Source: Akebia trifoliata
Taxonomy: Eukaryota; Streptophyta; Magnoliopsida; Ranunculales; Lardizabalaceae
Assembly: GCA_017979445.1 (NCBI GenBank)
Contig: CM030706.1
Location: 18,896,967-18,960,966, forward strand
Length of the DNA stretch: 64,000 nt
Direction of reading: 5' to 3'
Part shown: positions 11,700-22,710 of the stretch, in pieces
Layout of the letters: every line of letters begins with the position of its first letter
Numbering within the stretch: the first letter of the stretch is position 1
The notes under the pieces: generated by a model
What the model was told of the DNA's origin: nothing
What the model saw: the letters and a program-made list of their open reading frames with translations, nothing else
Databases searched by the model: none
Program-made: the position numbers and the translations under genes

Positions 11700-12055
11700 G
11701 GTAAAGGGTTGAAGCAAACTAGATAGCAAATCTATTTTGATAGATAGTACGATATCCGAATGCCAAAGCTAGGGACAGTTCATTTTGCAACTTGATTTAG
11801 TAATTCGTCGGGGTGTTCGGATCCTTGAGGGTAAAAACTTTCCCCGAACTAAAAGGTTGTCAGGTCCTCGAGACTCTCACTGACAGTGTCAGATCCTTGA
11901 ATTTTAGAAAATTCTCCTTGACTAATGTAACAACTGTTCAAGTGTGTGTACTTAAAATCTGAGATAAATTTTAAAGAGTTTAAGTTGGAACTGAGTAAAA
12001 TCTTAGCACAAAGTGTATATAAATTAAGCATAAACTAAGCATAATTTTGAGAAAA
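11700..12055 (-). other. Element B 3' end, non-coding
   Basis: Counterpart of 3656-4067 in element A. It lies between the polypurine tract and the 34-bp array and has no coding sequence. Confidence 0.65.
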
Positions 12056-12609
12056 CCTCGACGATATCTGAGTATAATTCCGAAAAAACCCTCGGCGGCA
12101 TCTGAGCATAATTTCGAGAAAATCCTCGGTGGCATCTGAGCATAGTTCCAAGAAAACCCTCGGTGGCATCTGAGCATAATTCCAAGATAGCCCTCGGTGG
12201 CATCTAAGCATAATTTCGAGAAAACCCTCGGCGGCATCTGAGCATAGTTTCGAGAAAACCCTCGGCGGCATCTGAGCATAATTCCGAGACAGCCCTCGAC
12301 GGCATTTGAGCATAGTTATGAGAAAATCCTCAGTGGCATCTGAGCATAATTCCGAGAAAACCCTCGACGGCATCTGAGAATAATTCTGAAAAATCCCTCG
12401 GCGGCATCTGAGAATAGTTCCGAGAAAATCCTCGGCGGCATCTGAGCATAATTCCGAGAAAACCCTCGGTGGCAACTGGCAGAGTATAATTCGAGAAACC
12501 CTCGGTGGTAATTGGCCAAGCATAATCCAAGAAAACCCTCGGTGGCATCTGGCTAATCATAATTCAAGAAAACCCTCGGCGGCAACTGGTTGAGCAAAAT
12601 CTGAGAAAA
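12056..12609 (-). repeat. 34-bp minisatellite in element B (first part)
   Basis: About 16 units built on CTCGGYGGCATCTGAGCATA then ATTYCGAGAAAAC. Starts at 12091, 12125, 12159 and 12193 give an exact 34-bp period. The last four units are slightly longer (GGCAACTGG...). Open frames on the minus strand with repeated MPPRVFSELCSDA-type residues are by-products of the period. The array continues at 16071 after the inserted solo LTR. Confidence 0.9.
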
Positions 12610-12614
12610 CCCTC
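12610..12614. repeat. Target site duplication CCCTC (left)
   Basis: CCCTC here equals CCCTC at 16071-16075, on the other side of the solo LTR. The 5-bp length is standard for LTR retrotransposon integration. Confidence 0.9.
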
Positions 12615-15600
12615 TGTGACGCCCCGCCAAACACTAACACAAATTCCAAGGCCACCTCGAGGCACTAAGTGGCGTCTCGAAATTTTTGATATGGTCTCAT
12701 CTGTTTATGTTAGCGTTTCACGGAACTCAAACCTGATAAACCAATTTATAACAAAACCTGTATATAAAAATGTAGATACAGGAAAAATAACAGCGGAAGA
12801 CTAATTACATCTAACATGTAAATAGATCAGAGTGTGGAAATTTAGCAATATACATGATTACAAAAATTTAACCTCACTCTAACGCAACCCTAACACTCAA
12901 CTTCAAAATATGTATACACCTGGACGAAACTGACTACACAAAAGGGTATGACCCTAGTGCTCATCGTGCAACAAATTCTGGTTGTCGATCTGACCGACCA
13001 GGTATTTCTCACTTACCGACTCTACGCCTGCCTCCGTAACTGTAAGTGCTGAAACTAAAAAAAATAGGAAGGAAAGGGTGAGTAACAATGGTTACTCAGT
13101 AGGTCTATAAACAATTCCTACTAATAACCTCACCTAATGTGATCAAATAATCAAACTGCATCGTTGCAAAACATGCAAGTTTTACAATTGAAACTATGAT
13201 TAACTGGTACATACGGCTAGGGATAAGCAATTAAATAGTTTAAAAGTTACACATAACATCAATCATTCATACTCATTATACATTTGTTCATTTATGCAAA
13301 TACAGTTGACAACATTGAAATAATAGACATGCTTTGCAGTTTATAATTCGAAATATAACAATAGATACATATTACAAGTGGTGGAGTAATGGAATTTGAG
13401 CGTTGGGATTCACGACTGGATCGGTCCCAGTCAGGACATGATGTTACTACGTAAATCTGTCTTTTAGTTCCTGATTTTGTGGCTGGTCGTGTCTACCACG
13501 CTTGCAAGACCATTTATCCGGCTCAGGCTGGCCGTTTGACGTGACCGTAAGCAATGGGTCTCTTTTCGATGTGTCAGAACGTTCGACTACTACTAGAGTA
13601 TTAGTGATCACTGACCAATCATCTTCGTCTATACCTATCAGGCATGCATGTGATTCCCAAAATAGCAGTCCACTCGTATACGACCACCTTTACAATACAC
13701 GTTCACTGGTAAAGAAAAGAAAAAAATGGACCCGGATTCCAGTTGTGACTCCACTCTCATACGCGTCCCATACCACGTATGAGCTTGGTGGTCCCTACCG
13801 TACATCCCAGGATAGTACACCCCTCTGGATGATGTGACGCACTATCCCTTCAGGCATTCACAAATCCTTTAACAGCTCACAAAATAGTTACATATACATA
13901 TATCTTTTTCATTTAAAACAAAAGAAAATTAACAGAACAGGGTTGAGAATGGATATCCAGTTCCTACCTTGCAACTATGGCCACCCGGCCTAAAATAAAT
14001 AACAGTACTCAGCGCACGCGCTAACATAATCGTAAATAAACATGCAACCCTTTCATTAATAACTTGGATATCCTTTCACTGACCTACATACAACATACAA
14101 TGTAAAATGCAGACATCACCCCTCGGGAGTGATTCTGACATTTTACTGTTCATTCCCTTTTTCATTCTCTCGACAATCTCACTTTTCATCTCTTCAAGTC
14201 AAACCATTCATTTTCAATCTTTTCAAAGTTATTTTTGATTTTTCCCTCGAAAACCATCAAAGTTTATTCAAAACGAGGTCCCGGTGATACACGGGACCAA
14301 AGCTGTTAAAAATAATGAAAGCTGGTGAAAATTTGGCTAAGTGTCAAAAACTTAATTTTTCAAAGTTCTCGAAATTAAAGACGGGTTTTTAGAAATGAAA
14401 GTTTCGATCACGAGATTCGACACTATATAGTCTTTGAAATCTAATTCAAAGTAATGCGAAAGTTATTACATTTTGAAAATTTACCGAAAACGTCGAAATC
14501 TACGTTTTGTTCTTGAAACTAAAATTCGGATTTTGATCCTTTGAGATTTGGATCTTGAAACCATTCCCATTGTTCTGAAATGGGGGTAAAATCTTAATTT
14601 CATTAAAGAGGACATTTACTTAAAGTGTTTTTAATGAAATGAAGGGTGTGAAATCAAGTATAAGGTGTGAGGAAGTCAAGCCAAGAGTCAGAGTCTGTTT
14701 CTGACTTAGAAAAAATGTTGTCGGCAGCAGAACCTTGTTCTGTCGGTGAAACCGACGGTTCCTGCAGACAGAAGGAATTTATCGACGACAGAAGGTTCAT
14801 TCTATCGGTGGAACCGACAGACTGCTCATCGGTGGGACCAACGCCTCCTGCCGACAGCATAAAATTTCACGCCAGCTTTGGGTCCATCGGTGGCAAAACC
14901 CTGATTCTGTCGGTGGGACCGACAGAATGCCTTCGGTAGGTGCTGGTGGCACTGACCCTTCCCGCCGACGGCACTGAATCCTCGGTCGAACTTTCGAGTT
15001 TTCGATCTCTTTCTCGGATTCTTCTTCCGTTCTTCGAATCATTCAACCCACCCACGAGTTTATGGTTAAAACTTGATAAAACATAATAAAAAACATCTAC
15101 TTCTACCATGAATTTGAAATCAAACAACAACTTTCTACGATTTAAATGCAAACAATAAGTTTTGTTTCAAAACCTAAATGCACATTTCGAAATCTAAAGT
15201 TACCAATAGGAATTGAAAGTCCCCTACTTGTTTGTGGACGCCAAAGGTGATGAACTCGTATAAGGATCAAGGTTGGTGGCAAGAGACTCAATATTGGGTT
15301 GCGTTTGATGCAAAGTAAACGAGGGTTTGCAACTCCCTTGATGACAGCGCTCTCCTTCTCTTCTACACTAGAAGACGAGTCCCTACTAACAAGGTGAAAC
15401 TCTGAGTAGGTAAAATCAAAACCCCTATTACTGGTTTCTAGTGGGAACCTAAGAGAAAAGAAAAAACAAATAAAGGTTGGATGGGGTGAGGACGTAAACG
15501 TCGACAATATTGCCTTCTTCGTCGAGGTTCAACTTAGCTTCGTTCGCGCTAGAACTTGATGGAAATGGGTCAAAACCCTTGGGTTGAAAAGTGGCTGTCG

Positions 15601-16070
15601 TTTGGTTCTTTAGAGAAGAAGAGAAATGAATGAAATAAGAGAAATTCAGATTTTCTTTTATAACAAAGCTGAGGGCATAGTTGTAATTTTCCCATCATTT
15701 CTCTAGTTTCCATCGTAACTAAACTACTCGGACTCGGAAATTGACAAGTGAGTATACCATTTCGAATAATTTGTCGTTGCGGACCTAGCGGTGTCATCAA
15801 ATATTTTCGATTCTCGCTCTAACGAAATTCCACTATTTTGGGTCCCACTTAACGTGAAATTCGAGGATTTTATAACTTTTTCATCTGAACTTGCTTACAG
15901 GCTAATGTATATATTCCGATGCTTTTGAACCTAATGGAGAAGTCTATTTTCCTTGAAGTTGATCATAACAATATTCGAGTATTTTACTCCAAGTCTCTCC
16001 TTCGATATTTTCCTCCAAATCTCACCATTTAATTTTCTCGAGATATGAGTTCAAAATCCGGGGTGTTACA
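12615..16070 (-). mobile_element. Complete Tekay solo LTR 1
   Basis: The 3456-bp segment starts TGTGACGCCCCGCC and ends GGGGTGTTACA, with no internal retroviral domains and a perfect CCCTC duplication at both sides. It is therefore a solo LTR left by LTR-LTR recombination. Orientation is minus, because the same LTR at 8833-9943 has its PBS at this end. The minus-strand LTR start is TGTAACACCCC, as in many Tekay elements. A hairpin-rich stretch with CTGTCGGT/ACCGACAG arms lies at 14730-14960. Small open frames inside are not genes. Confidence 0.9.
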
Positions 16071-16130
16071 CCCTCGACGGTAACTGATTGAGCATATTTC
16101 GAGATAACCCTCGACGGCATCTGACTGAGT
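16071..16130 (-). repeat. 34-bp minisatellite in element B (continued)
   Basis: Two more units (CCCTCGACGG...) resume exactly at the target site duplication, showing that the solo LTR landed inside the array. Confidence 0.85.
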
Positions 16131-16470
16131 AAAACTGGGAAGGAATGAATGAATCTGGGAAAGAATGATTGACAATGAATCTGGAAAAGAACGATTGACA
16201 ATGAATCTGAAAAAGAATGATTGAAAATGAATTTGGAAAATGATGATTGAATATGGGGATGAATAGATCTGGGAAAGAATGATTGAAAATGAATCTGAAA
16301 AAGAAAGATTGAATCTAGGAATAAATAAATTTAGAAAAAAATGAATCTGGAAAAGAATGATTGAATCTGGAAAATAATTAATGAATCTGGAAAGAATCAA
16401 GGAAATAATGAATGAATCTGGGAATAAATCTGGGAAATTAGGAAAATAATGAATAAATTTGAAAAAATTT
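16131..16470 (-). repeat. Degenerate AATGAATCTGGAAAAGAATGATTG repeats
   Basis: A second, less regular tandem array follows the 34-bp array. Units of roughly 25-30 bp share AATGAATCTGG and AAAGAATGATTGA. It is probably another 3' UTR repeat of element B. The frame at 16029-16400 (minus) is a by-product of the repeats. Confidence 0.7.
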
Positions 16471-18799
16471 TAAGTAGAATAAAACTTGAAGGTTGAGAAA
16501 ACCTCTGGGAAAAAATCAACAAGTTTGGCGATACTTTTATCCCCAAACAAAAAATTGAATAAACACTAATGAAAAGAAAGTTTAAAAAGAAAACCTTGAA
16601 AACTTCTGTTCAAAACATATTAGGCATCTAATTCTCTTTGGGCATATGTTCCAAAACAATCTTTAAATCAGAATTTCTTTCTTTTTTATTAACATGGTTT
16701 GACAATATCTGGATTTATTGAGATGGTCAATTTGTATTAGGTCAAGATTGCTCAACGGACAATTTGAACACATGAAACATAACAAAAACTTCTACGACTG
16801 AGATAGAAAAAACGCCCTTATTTAGAGATGACAGAGAATAGACGAACATACTTGACTCAAATAACCCCATCCTTTGAAATTTTGAGACTCTTAAGAGCAT
16901 CATATGTGCAACTTTGAATAGATGAACATTGTTTGAAGGATTCAAAATTTGATGAAAATTAAAAGTTTGGATTTTCTTTTGAAGTTTGAAATTAATTTTT
17001 CTTTCTCCCTTTCAGATCATTTAATCAAATGAACATTCCTTCGAAAATCAAAGATGATTACGATATCTTTTGAGTTTTTATCAACTTTGACTTTGATATT
17101 ATCCTTCATCTGATCTTTCTACTGTGGCACAAACCTTGAAGGAAGTTTCATAGATTCTCCTCTCGGACTTAACTTTTGCCTAGATTGCCCTTTTGGATTT
17201 GCAATCTAGTAGGCTAGGAATTTTATTTTTATTTTTTATATGCTCTTCTTTTTGCTTAGATCGCCCTTTCGAATTTTCAACCTAACGAGTTTTGATTTGT
17301 TTTCTTTTTACCTTGACTTTTGCCTAAATCGCCCTTACGGGTTTTCAACTTAGCAGGCTTTTACTTTTCTTCATTAAGAGATCCTTATCAATGAAGCACG
17401 AAATTCCCTTAACCATTTTACGTAATATCCAAGAGGACTTTTTAGGTGGGCTTAGGAGGGTTTAGAAAGAAAGGATATATGGTTCAAAATCCCCAAAAAA
17501 ATGCCCCTAGTCTCAATTTCTAAGTATCTTTTTTCTTTGATTTATTTTTTATTTAAAAAAAAGTACCCCTAGTTTGGCATTCTTGATTTTCTTTCTTCTA
17601 TACTTTGGATGAAAGATTTTTCTTTGAAAAATACTCTCTTCTTTATTCATTTTTTCTTTGTGTTTATTCTAGGAGTAGAAATCTTTTTTTTTAACCGGGC
17701 CTGAAGTAACTTCTCAGGTTGCCTACGTACCCCAATTTAGTTTGGGATCAGGTCTAAACGTAGTTCGAAATACCCTCCCCTAGGTTGGTTGGTTGGTGTG
17801 GTTTAGAAAAAAAATGGTTATCTTTTCATATTGGATAGAGGGGCTAGCAAAGGAAAATATTTTTTTTGAAAAAGGGTGAGATTGGAAAATGTGTATCGAT
17901 AAAAAAAAGGCATCCTTAAATGGGATATCACATTATTTGATTAAGGTTAGTTAATGTTTTGCCTTGTACAGTCTCTTTGATGATATCTGATCTGCCCTAG
18001 TTGGGCTCAAACTTCTGAACGAGTGATTTCATTTTTAACATTGAGTACTTGAGCTGGTTTTCTCTTATAGTGTTGATTTTCAATTCTGGCTCTTAGAGAT
18101 AGTATTTTCTCTAAAGGAAAAAATTTTCCCCTTACTTAATGTCCCCTTTTTGGCATCCATTATATAATGTTCCTTTCCTTGATACCTAGGATGGTAAATT
18201 CTGAACGATGTGATCTTGATGTGTCTAATCCAATTTGATGGATTACTTTGAGTATTTGAACTCATTGGTGACATTTGATTCTTCTGAGTCTAATTCATGC
18301 TCCGAATTTTCTATCTCTCGATCATGACTCCCTCGATGTGCGATGTGTCTTCGAATTGTCAGAATAACCTCCGATTCTAGAGATATAGGCCGTGCCCATA
18401 TCATTAGACCAAAGATTCACTGTTGAAAAATATTAATGCTCACATTAGGCGTATCCTCATAGGATCAAGTGAAAACATCTCTGAACTCCTTAAGTAAGTC
18501 GGTTATTTTCTCATGTTTTTGTAGGGATTGGACAGTTTTAATTCATACTTCTCAATAATTATCCTTAGACTCAATTTTTAATCAAATTTATTTTCAAAAA
18601 TTTGAAGACTTGTTGCACACATGATAATCGAAAGAATCTTTTTATTTCATTAGAATGGAAGGACTCTCTTATTAACCTAGAACAATGACTCTTGTAAAAA
18701 GAAATACTCTTTGAAACTTGACACTATTTGAAAATTAACGAGACAAGAAATAATAGAAAGACTAGGATAACTAGATGGTATTTTATCCAGCAAATTCAA
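16471..18799 (-). other. Element B internal region without coding sequence
   Basis: No intact protein was found. The stretch holds three copies of a CTTTTGCCTAGATTGCCCTTTTGG-like block (17150-17360) that recurs near 240-330. It also holds the block AGGTTGCCTACGTACCCC followed by GGATCAGGTCTAAACGTAGTTC (17720-17770), a conserved non-coding block I associate with Tat-like elements. Pol domains expected here are missing, so B is gag-only. Confidence 0.55.
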
Positions 18800-19427
18800 C
18801 ATTTCACTTAAAGGTTATCTTCTCTGCGTCGATGAGGTCTTGAACAGTATAGCGGAGAGATATACATTTGTCGGTGTAATGACTTGTAACTTGGTGAAAC
18901 TCGCAGAACTAGTGACTTTCGTCATTACTTTGAAGGACATTAGGTATGGATTTAGGCTATAATAAGCTTTTCTTTGTTAACATCCTCAAGGCGATACTCA
19001 AGGTCATCCTGAGATTATCAAACTTTCTTCTATGCTTGGATCGCTTAACAACATTAACTATCGATTATGTTGGATTTGAGTTAGCGACCTTCAGACTAAG
19101 ATGCTTCATAAACTTTTCCATGATTTCTTCCCAAGTATGAAGTCGGAACTGTATTAGTAATATAAGCCATTCAAGAGTGGGACCTTTGAGAGTGGTGTAA
19201 AATAATTGTGCCATTTGTTCACTCCCTAAACCTCGAAGATGCATGTCCCCGACATACGAGCATAGGTGAGTTCTTGGACAGGAAGTTCCGTCGTATTTAA
19301 GCATGCTTAGTAATTCATATTTTTTTGAAGTATCGATTCTAGTCGTTGAATCCCCTCCATGTCTGTCTTCGTTATCTTGGCATGCCACCATCGGATGGCA
19401 TTGGCAAGCATGATTCATCTGATTCAC
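18800..19427 (-). pseudogene. Tat-type gag remnant of element B
   Basis: The 120-residue open frame (19065-19427) contains LKYDGTSCPRTHLCSYVG, QLFYTTLKGPTLEWL and TWEEIMEKFMKHLS, matching the capsid part of Tat/Ogre gag (YDGT.CP..HL..Y, ..L.G.A..WF..L, .W.EI...F...). After a stop, the minus strand at about 18920-18800 gives FCEFHQVTSHYTDKC followed by RYTVQDLIDAEKI. This is the zinc-finger and post-finger segment of the same gag. The part between is missing, so gag has an internal deletion. No pol follows. Confidence 0.75.
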
Positions 19428-20640
19428 AAAATCTTAAATGATTTGACATAGATTAGCCGTGTTGAAGATTGATGATCCTTCGGAAACAAATTAGACATCA
19501 CGATATCAATAAAGGCAAAGGATTTGACCAAACAATAAAGACTGTGTTTAGACGACAAGTTAGATGACTTGATAGAATGATCGGGGTAAAGATCTATTAA
19601 AAGACTAGACACAAAATAGGATGATGTAGAATGTCTTAGAGCAATTTCGACCAAATAAAATATTTCCTTATTTGTTGAATCCAGATGCATCATTTATCAT
19701 TACCAGGTTTACCAAGATGAGAAATTAATAAAATGACCTACAGTCTGATGGGCAAAGTGATGTGACCAATTTAATTCATTTGATCAGATGCAAGCATAAT
19801 GAAATAATAGGAACCCGTTGATTTGACTGGTTCCATGAATGAAACCACACGTCCAATCAAGTTGTTAGTTCTATTTAGACCGATCTAACCGAATGAACTA
19901 AATTAGATTTTTCTTTGCTTGTAATCAATTGATCCATTTGATCATGGAAAAGTTGATCGAAAACTTATTCCAAATAGGTCAATCGATTAGCTACGAATTA
20001 ACTAGATCCATAGGTGTTTTAGTACATTTCCAAGGTCCGCGAAAAATATCTCTTTGTAAGTCTTCATTTTTCCTCATTTTCTTTTCTTTTGGAAAACATT
20101 TTCTTTTGAAGAATATTTTCTTTTGAAAAATAATTTCTTTTGAAAAATATTTTTTCTGAAAAAATATTTTTCTTCTGGATAATTTAAGATGGGTTGAAGA
20201 TCGAATTAGAAAAGGGTTTGGATTCCATTTTGATTTAAATGGCCCGGACCATTATGATCGTTGGATCGAGATGGACTGGGTCATTATGAATCATTGCCAA
20301 GCTTTAAAATGGATTTTTTATTGGGTTGGTGCACCTAGTAATACAGTAGTTTCAAATCAGGTTAAACAAAAAGATTTATCCTTGATGACAAAACACACAT
20401 TCCTGATCTCATCATTCATGAGGTCCGATTCCAATAAGCAACCCGGGAACACCCACGATAATTTCGAGTCGTGACTTATAGGGTAGGTTTCTAGACTCTA
20501 ACATTACTACGTGCAATGCATTTTTATCTGGCCACCCTTGCCTAAACACACCTATATACCTCTCGAGCGTACTCAATTAGACGGTACGTGGTGACTTGGT
20601 TTGATATACCGTATAAGTGATAATCTAAAATTCCAATTCA
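19428..20640 (-). other. Element B leader, non-coding
   Basis: AT-rich stretch 5' of gag on the minus strand. A short TTTTGAAAAATATTTTCTT-type repeat lies at 20080-20180. No gene is supported. Confidence 0.4.
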
Positions 20641-21240
20641 CTTCTCTGAAGCCAAAAACAACCAGTTTAATCCCCAGATCAGAGGTGGTGCGCGATGCTT
20701 AAGCAAAGGCACTCTTAAATCACCTCTTTTCTAGAATAGACGTAGTTTATCCTCCTAGTACCATAATACATCGGAGTAGGATCTCGCTTAGGCACCGGTT
20801 TTGACCAAGAAGTGCAACTGATGTACTTGGATCATCTTTGATAAATCTATGGGTACGAGTCAAGAGTTGTAGCTTTTATAAATGGTTTGGCATCCCACGA
20901 GGGGACCGACCATGTACTAGTACTACGTTAGCAAACAGGATATGTGATTGTGTGGCTTACAATAGGTCAAAGGCTTAGGTCACTCCAGCCTGGGTGCATC
21001 GATATACCTTTCAGATTCACCTGATCAGACAGTACTGATGCCCTAGTTTTGTATACCCTAAGGTACGTGACTGGAGTTGTGGTTTTCATGAATGACGTTG
21101 CGTCTCCGAGGAGACCGGGCCATGAATTAGTGCTACGTTGGCTATATGGGAGATGCAAACGTGCAAAGTGATAAAGTAAACGTGCCAGTGGTGTGTACAA
21201 AACAGGGTGGGGTGTGCCCGGGGCCTTTTTCAAACAAATG
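20641..21240 (-). repeat. Element B leader block with internal duplication, shared with element C
   Basis: The block 20641-20830 (CTCTGAAG..., GGCACTCTTAAATCACCT, AATAGACGTAG, TAGGCACCG) matches 43440-43610 in element C. B and C therefore share a 5' leader although their LTRs differ. A diverged duplication of about 150-170 bp is also present: TACGAGTCAAGAGTTGTAG...GAGGGGACCGACCATG at 20850-20920 resembles TACGTGACTGGAGTTGTGG...GAGGAGACCGGGCCATG at 21060-21125. Confidence 0.6.
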
Positions 21241-22265
21241 GGCCCATGGGCTAAATCAGATCATCACCATATGGATATTAGAAAAATATGATCATACAAC
21301 ATAAATATCCAAAACATCAATCAAGATTAACGCACACACATCTAAGATACATATTAATCAAGATCACGGCATATTAGATAGGCAATCAATCAACAAAGTT
21401 AAAAAGAGAGTAATGATGATCGATTAATCATGATAGCACCCAAAAACAATATCAATCATCAAGTGAACATGGGCACAAAGACAACCTGCAATTCTTCCCT
21501 TTTTCATCGAGTAGACTTGTTGCATTTAGCCAAAAAAAAATTCCCTTGCTTTATTAAGTTTGTTACTCAACCAAATTTGTGAATGAGAACTTATGTCATG
21601 TTAATCAATTAAGTAAGATTTGAAACTAAGAGTTATTGGGTTCACGTGAACCATCGCATCAACACATCAATACCACAACCTTCTAGTTTTCAAGAAAAAA
21701 GCTTGGAATAAAATAAAATTCAAAAATAAATTCATCTTTTTTCAAGCTTAGACCCAAGATTTTGAAAATGGACGACTATCGAAATCTAAAATTAAAATTT
21801 AAATGAAGAATATTTTTCAAAATTTTTCCTTAAAAACTCTTATAATTTCTTCTTCCACAAGCTCGTGATGTTGGATCGTATTTTTTTCTTTTTTAGGTGC
21901 CACGTGATTTTCTCAATACACCCCTTAGTAAGTAAGAAATCTTACAAAACTAGTAAGGCTAACCTATTCCTAGTTTTTCTAAAAAAATTATGAAGCAAAG
22001 TTTTTTTTTTTTTTTTAATTTTTTAAAGTTGCTGCCAGCAACACTCAAAACTAGTTTTTTTTTTTTTTTTTAAACTAAACTTTCTTTGATTGTTGCTGCC
22101 AACACACAGCACTCACAAAAAATTTCTTTTTTTAAAATAGTTTTATAGAACACAATTTTTTACATTTGCTGCCCTTATACACAAATTCACACAACCATTT
22201 CTTATGTTTTTTGTTATGCTACTACCAGCAATACACACTAACACAACCTTTTTGAATTTTTTTTT
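21241..22265 (-). other. Element B leader with T-runs
   Basis: No coding sequence. Several long T-runs alternate with GTTGCTGCCAGCAACAC-like motifs (22030, 22095), which return as TTGCTGCCAAGGGACAGCAC at 28420-28500. The matching style on both sides suggests that 22266-28270 was inserted into this leader. Confidence 0.45.
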
Positions 22266-22704
22266 AGTGTGTATTCAAACGAAAGGTCAGTATTGCCCGT
22301 CTTGCTGAACAAGTCAATGAGCTCATCCGCAAATCCAAACAACCCCATCTACTATCTTTGTAAATGGATGACACGGATATGAGATTATTAGCATCAATAC
22401 CAGCAGCATAAAATGCAACAATACCATGTAAGGTTGAAACCGGCCCCACTCAACAAATTACCAATAAAATTGAACACAAATATCAGAAACGCTACAAGAG
22501 TAGTGATGATTACGAGAGTAATTTGGTTCATTAACCCCTATAGCCAAAGCTATAACCTTGAAATCTTAAACTCAACAAAACCTTGAAATCTTCTACACTT
22601 TTGCATGGCAAGTATTGCAAGTATCCCATTTACAATTTGATAAGTAGTATGGCAACCTCAGATTGAAACAAACAACAGAGCAACGCAAGGAACGCAAGGG
22701 AAGA
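22266..22704 (-). other. Gene-like segment of unknown origin, part 3
   Basis: On the minus strand a short open stretch begins MGLFGFADELIDLFSKTGNT (ATG near 22353) and runs on as DLSFEYTLKK to the T-run at 22257-22265. Codon use and residue mix look like a real exon, but I do not recognise the family. Upstream (to 22704) is UTR- or intron-like. It continues at 24102-24347 and 27815-28270, interrupted by two transposons. It is probably a host gene fragment caught inside element B. Confidence 0.3.
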
Positions 22705-22710
22705 TACTAA

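Noticed and set aside
11980..12560. Overlapping minus-strand frames of 67-162 residues with repeated RGFSRNYAQMPPR-like motifs
   Set aside because: All are produced by the 34-bp repeat read in different frames. There are no codon or domain signs of a protein.
14654..15151. Several overlapping frames on both strands rich in VGPTD/VPPTE motifs
   Set aside because: They are read-outs of the TCGGTGGGACCGA palindromes in the Tekay LTR, and the equivalents recur at 26375-26791 in the other LTR copy.
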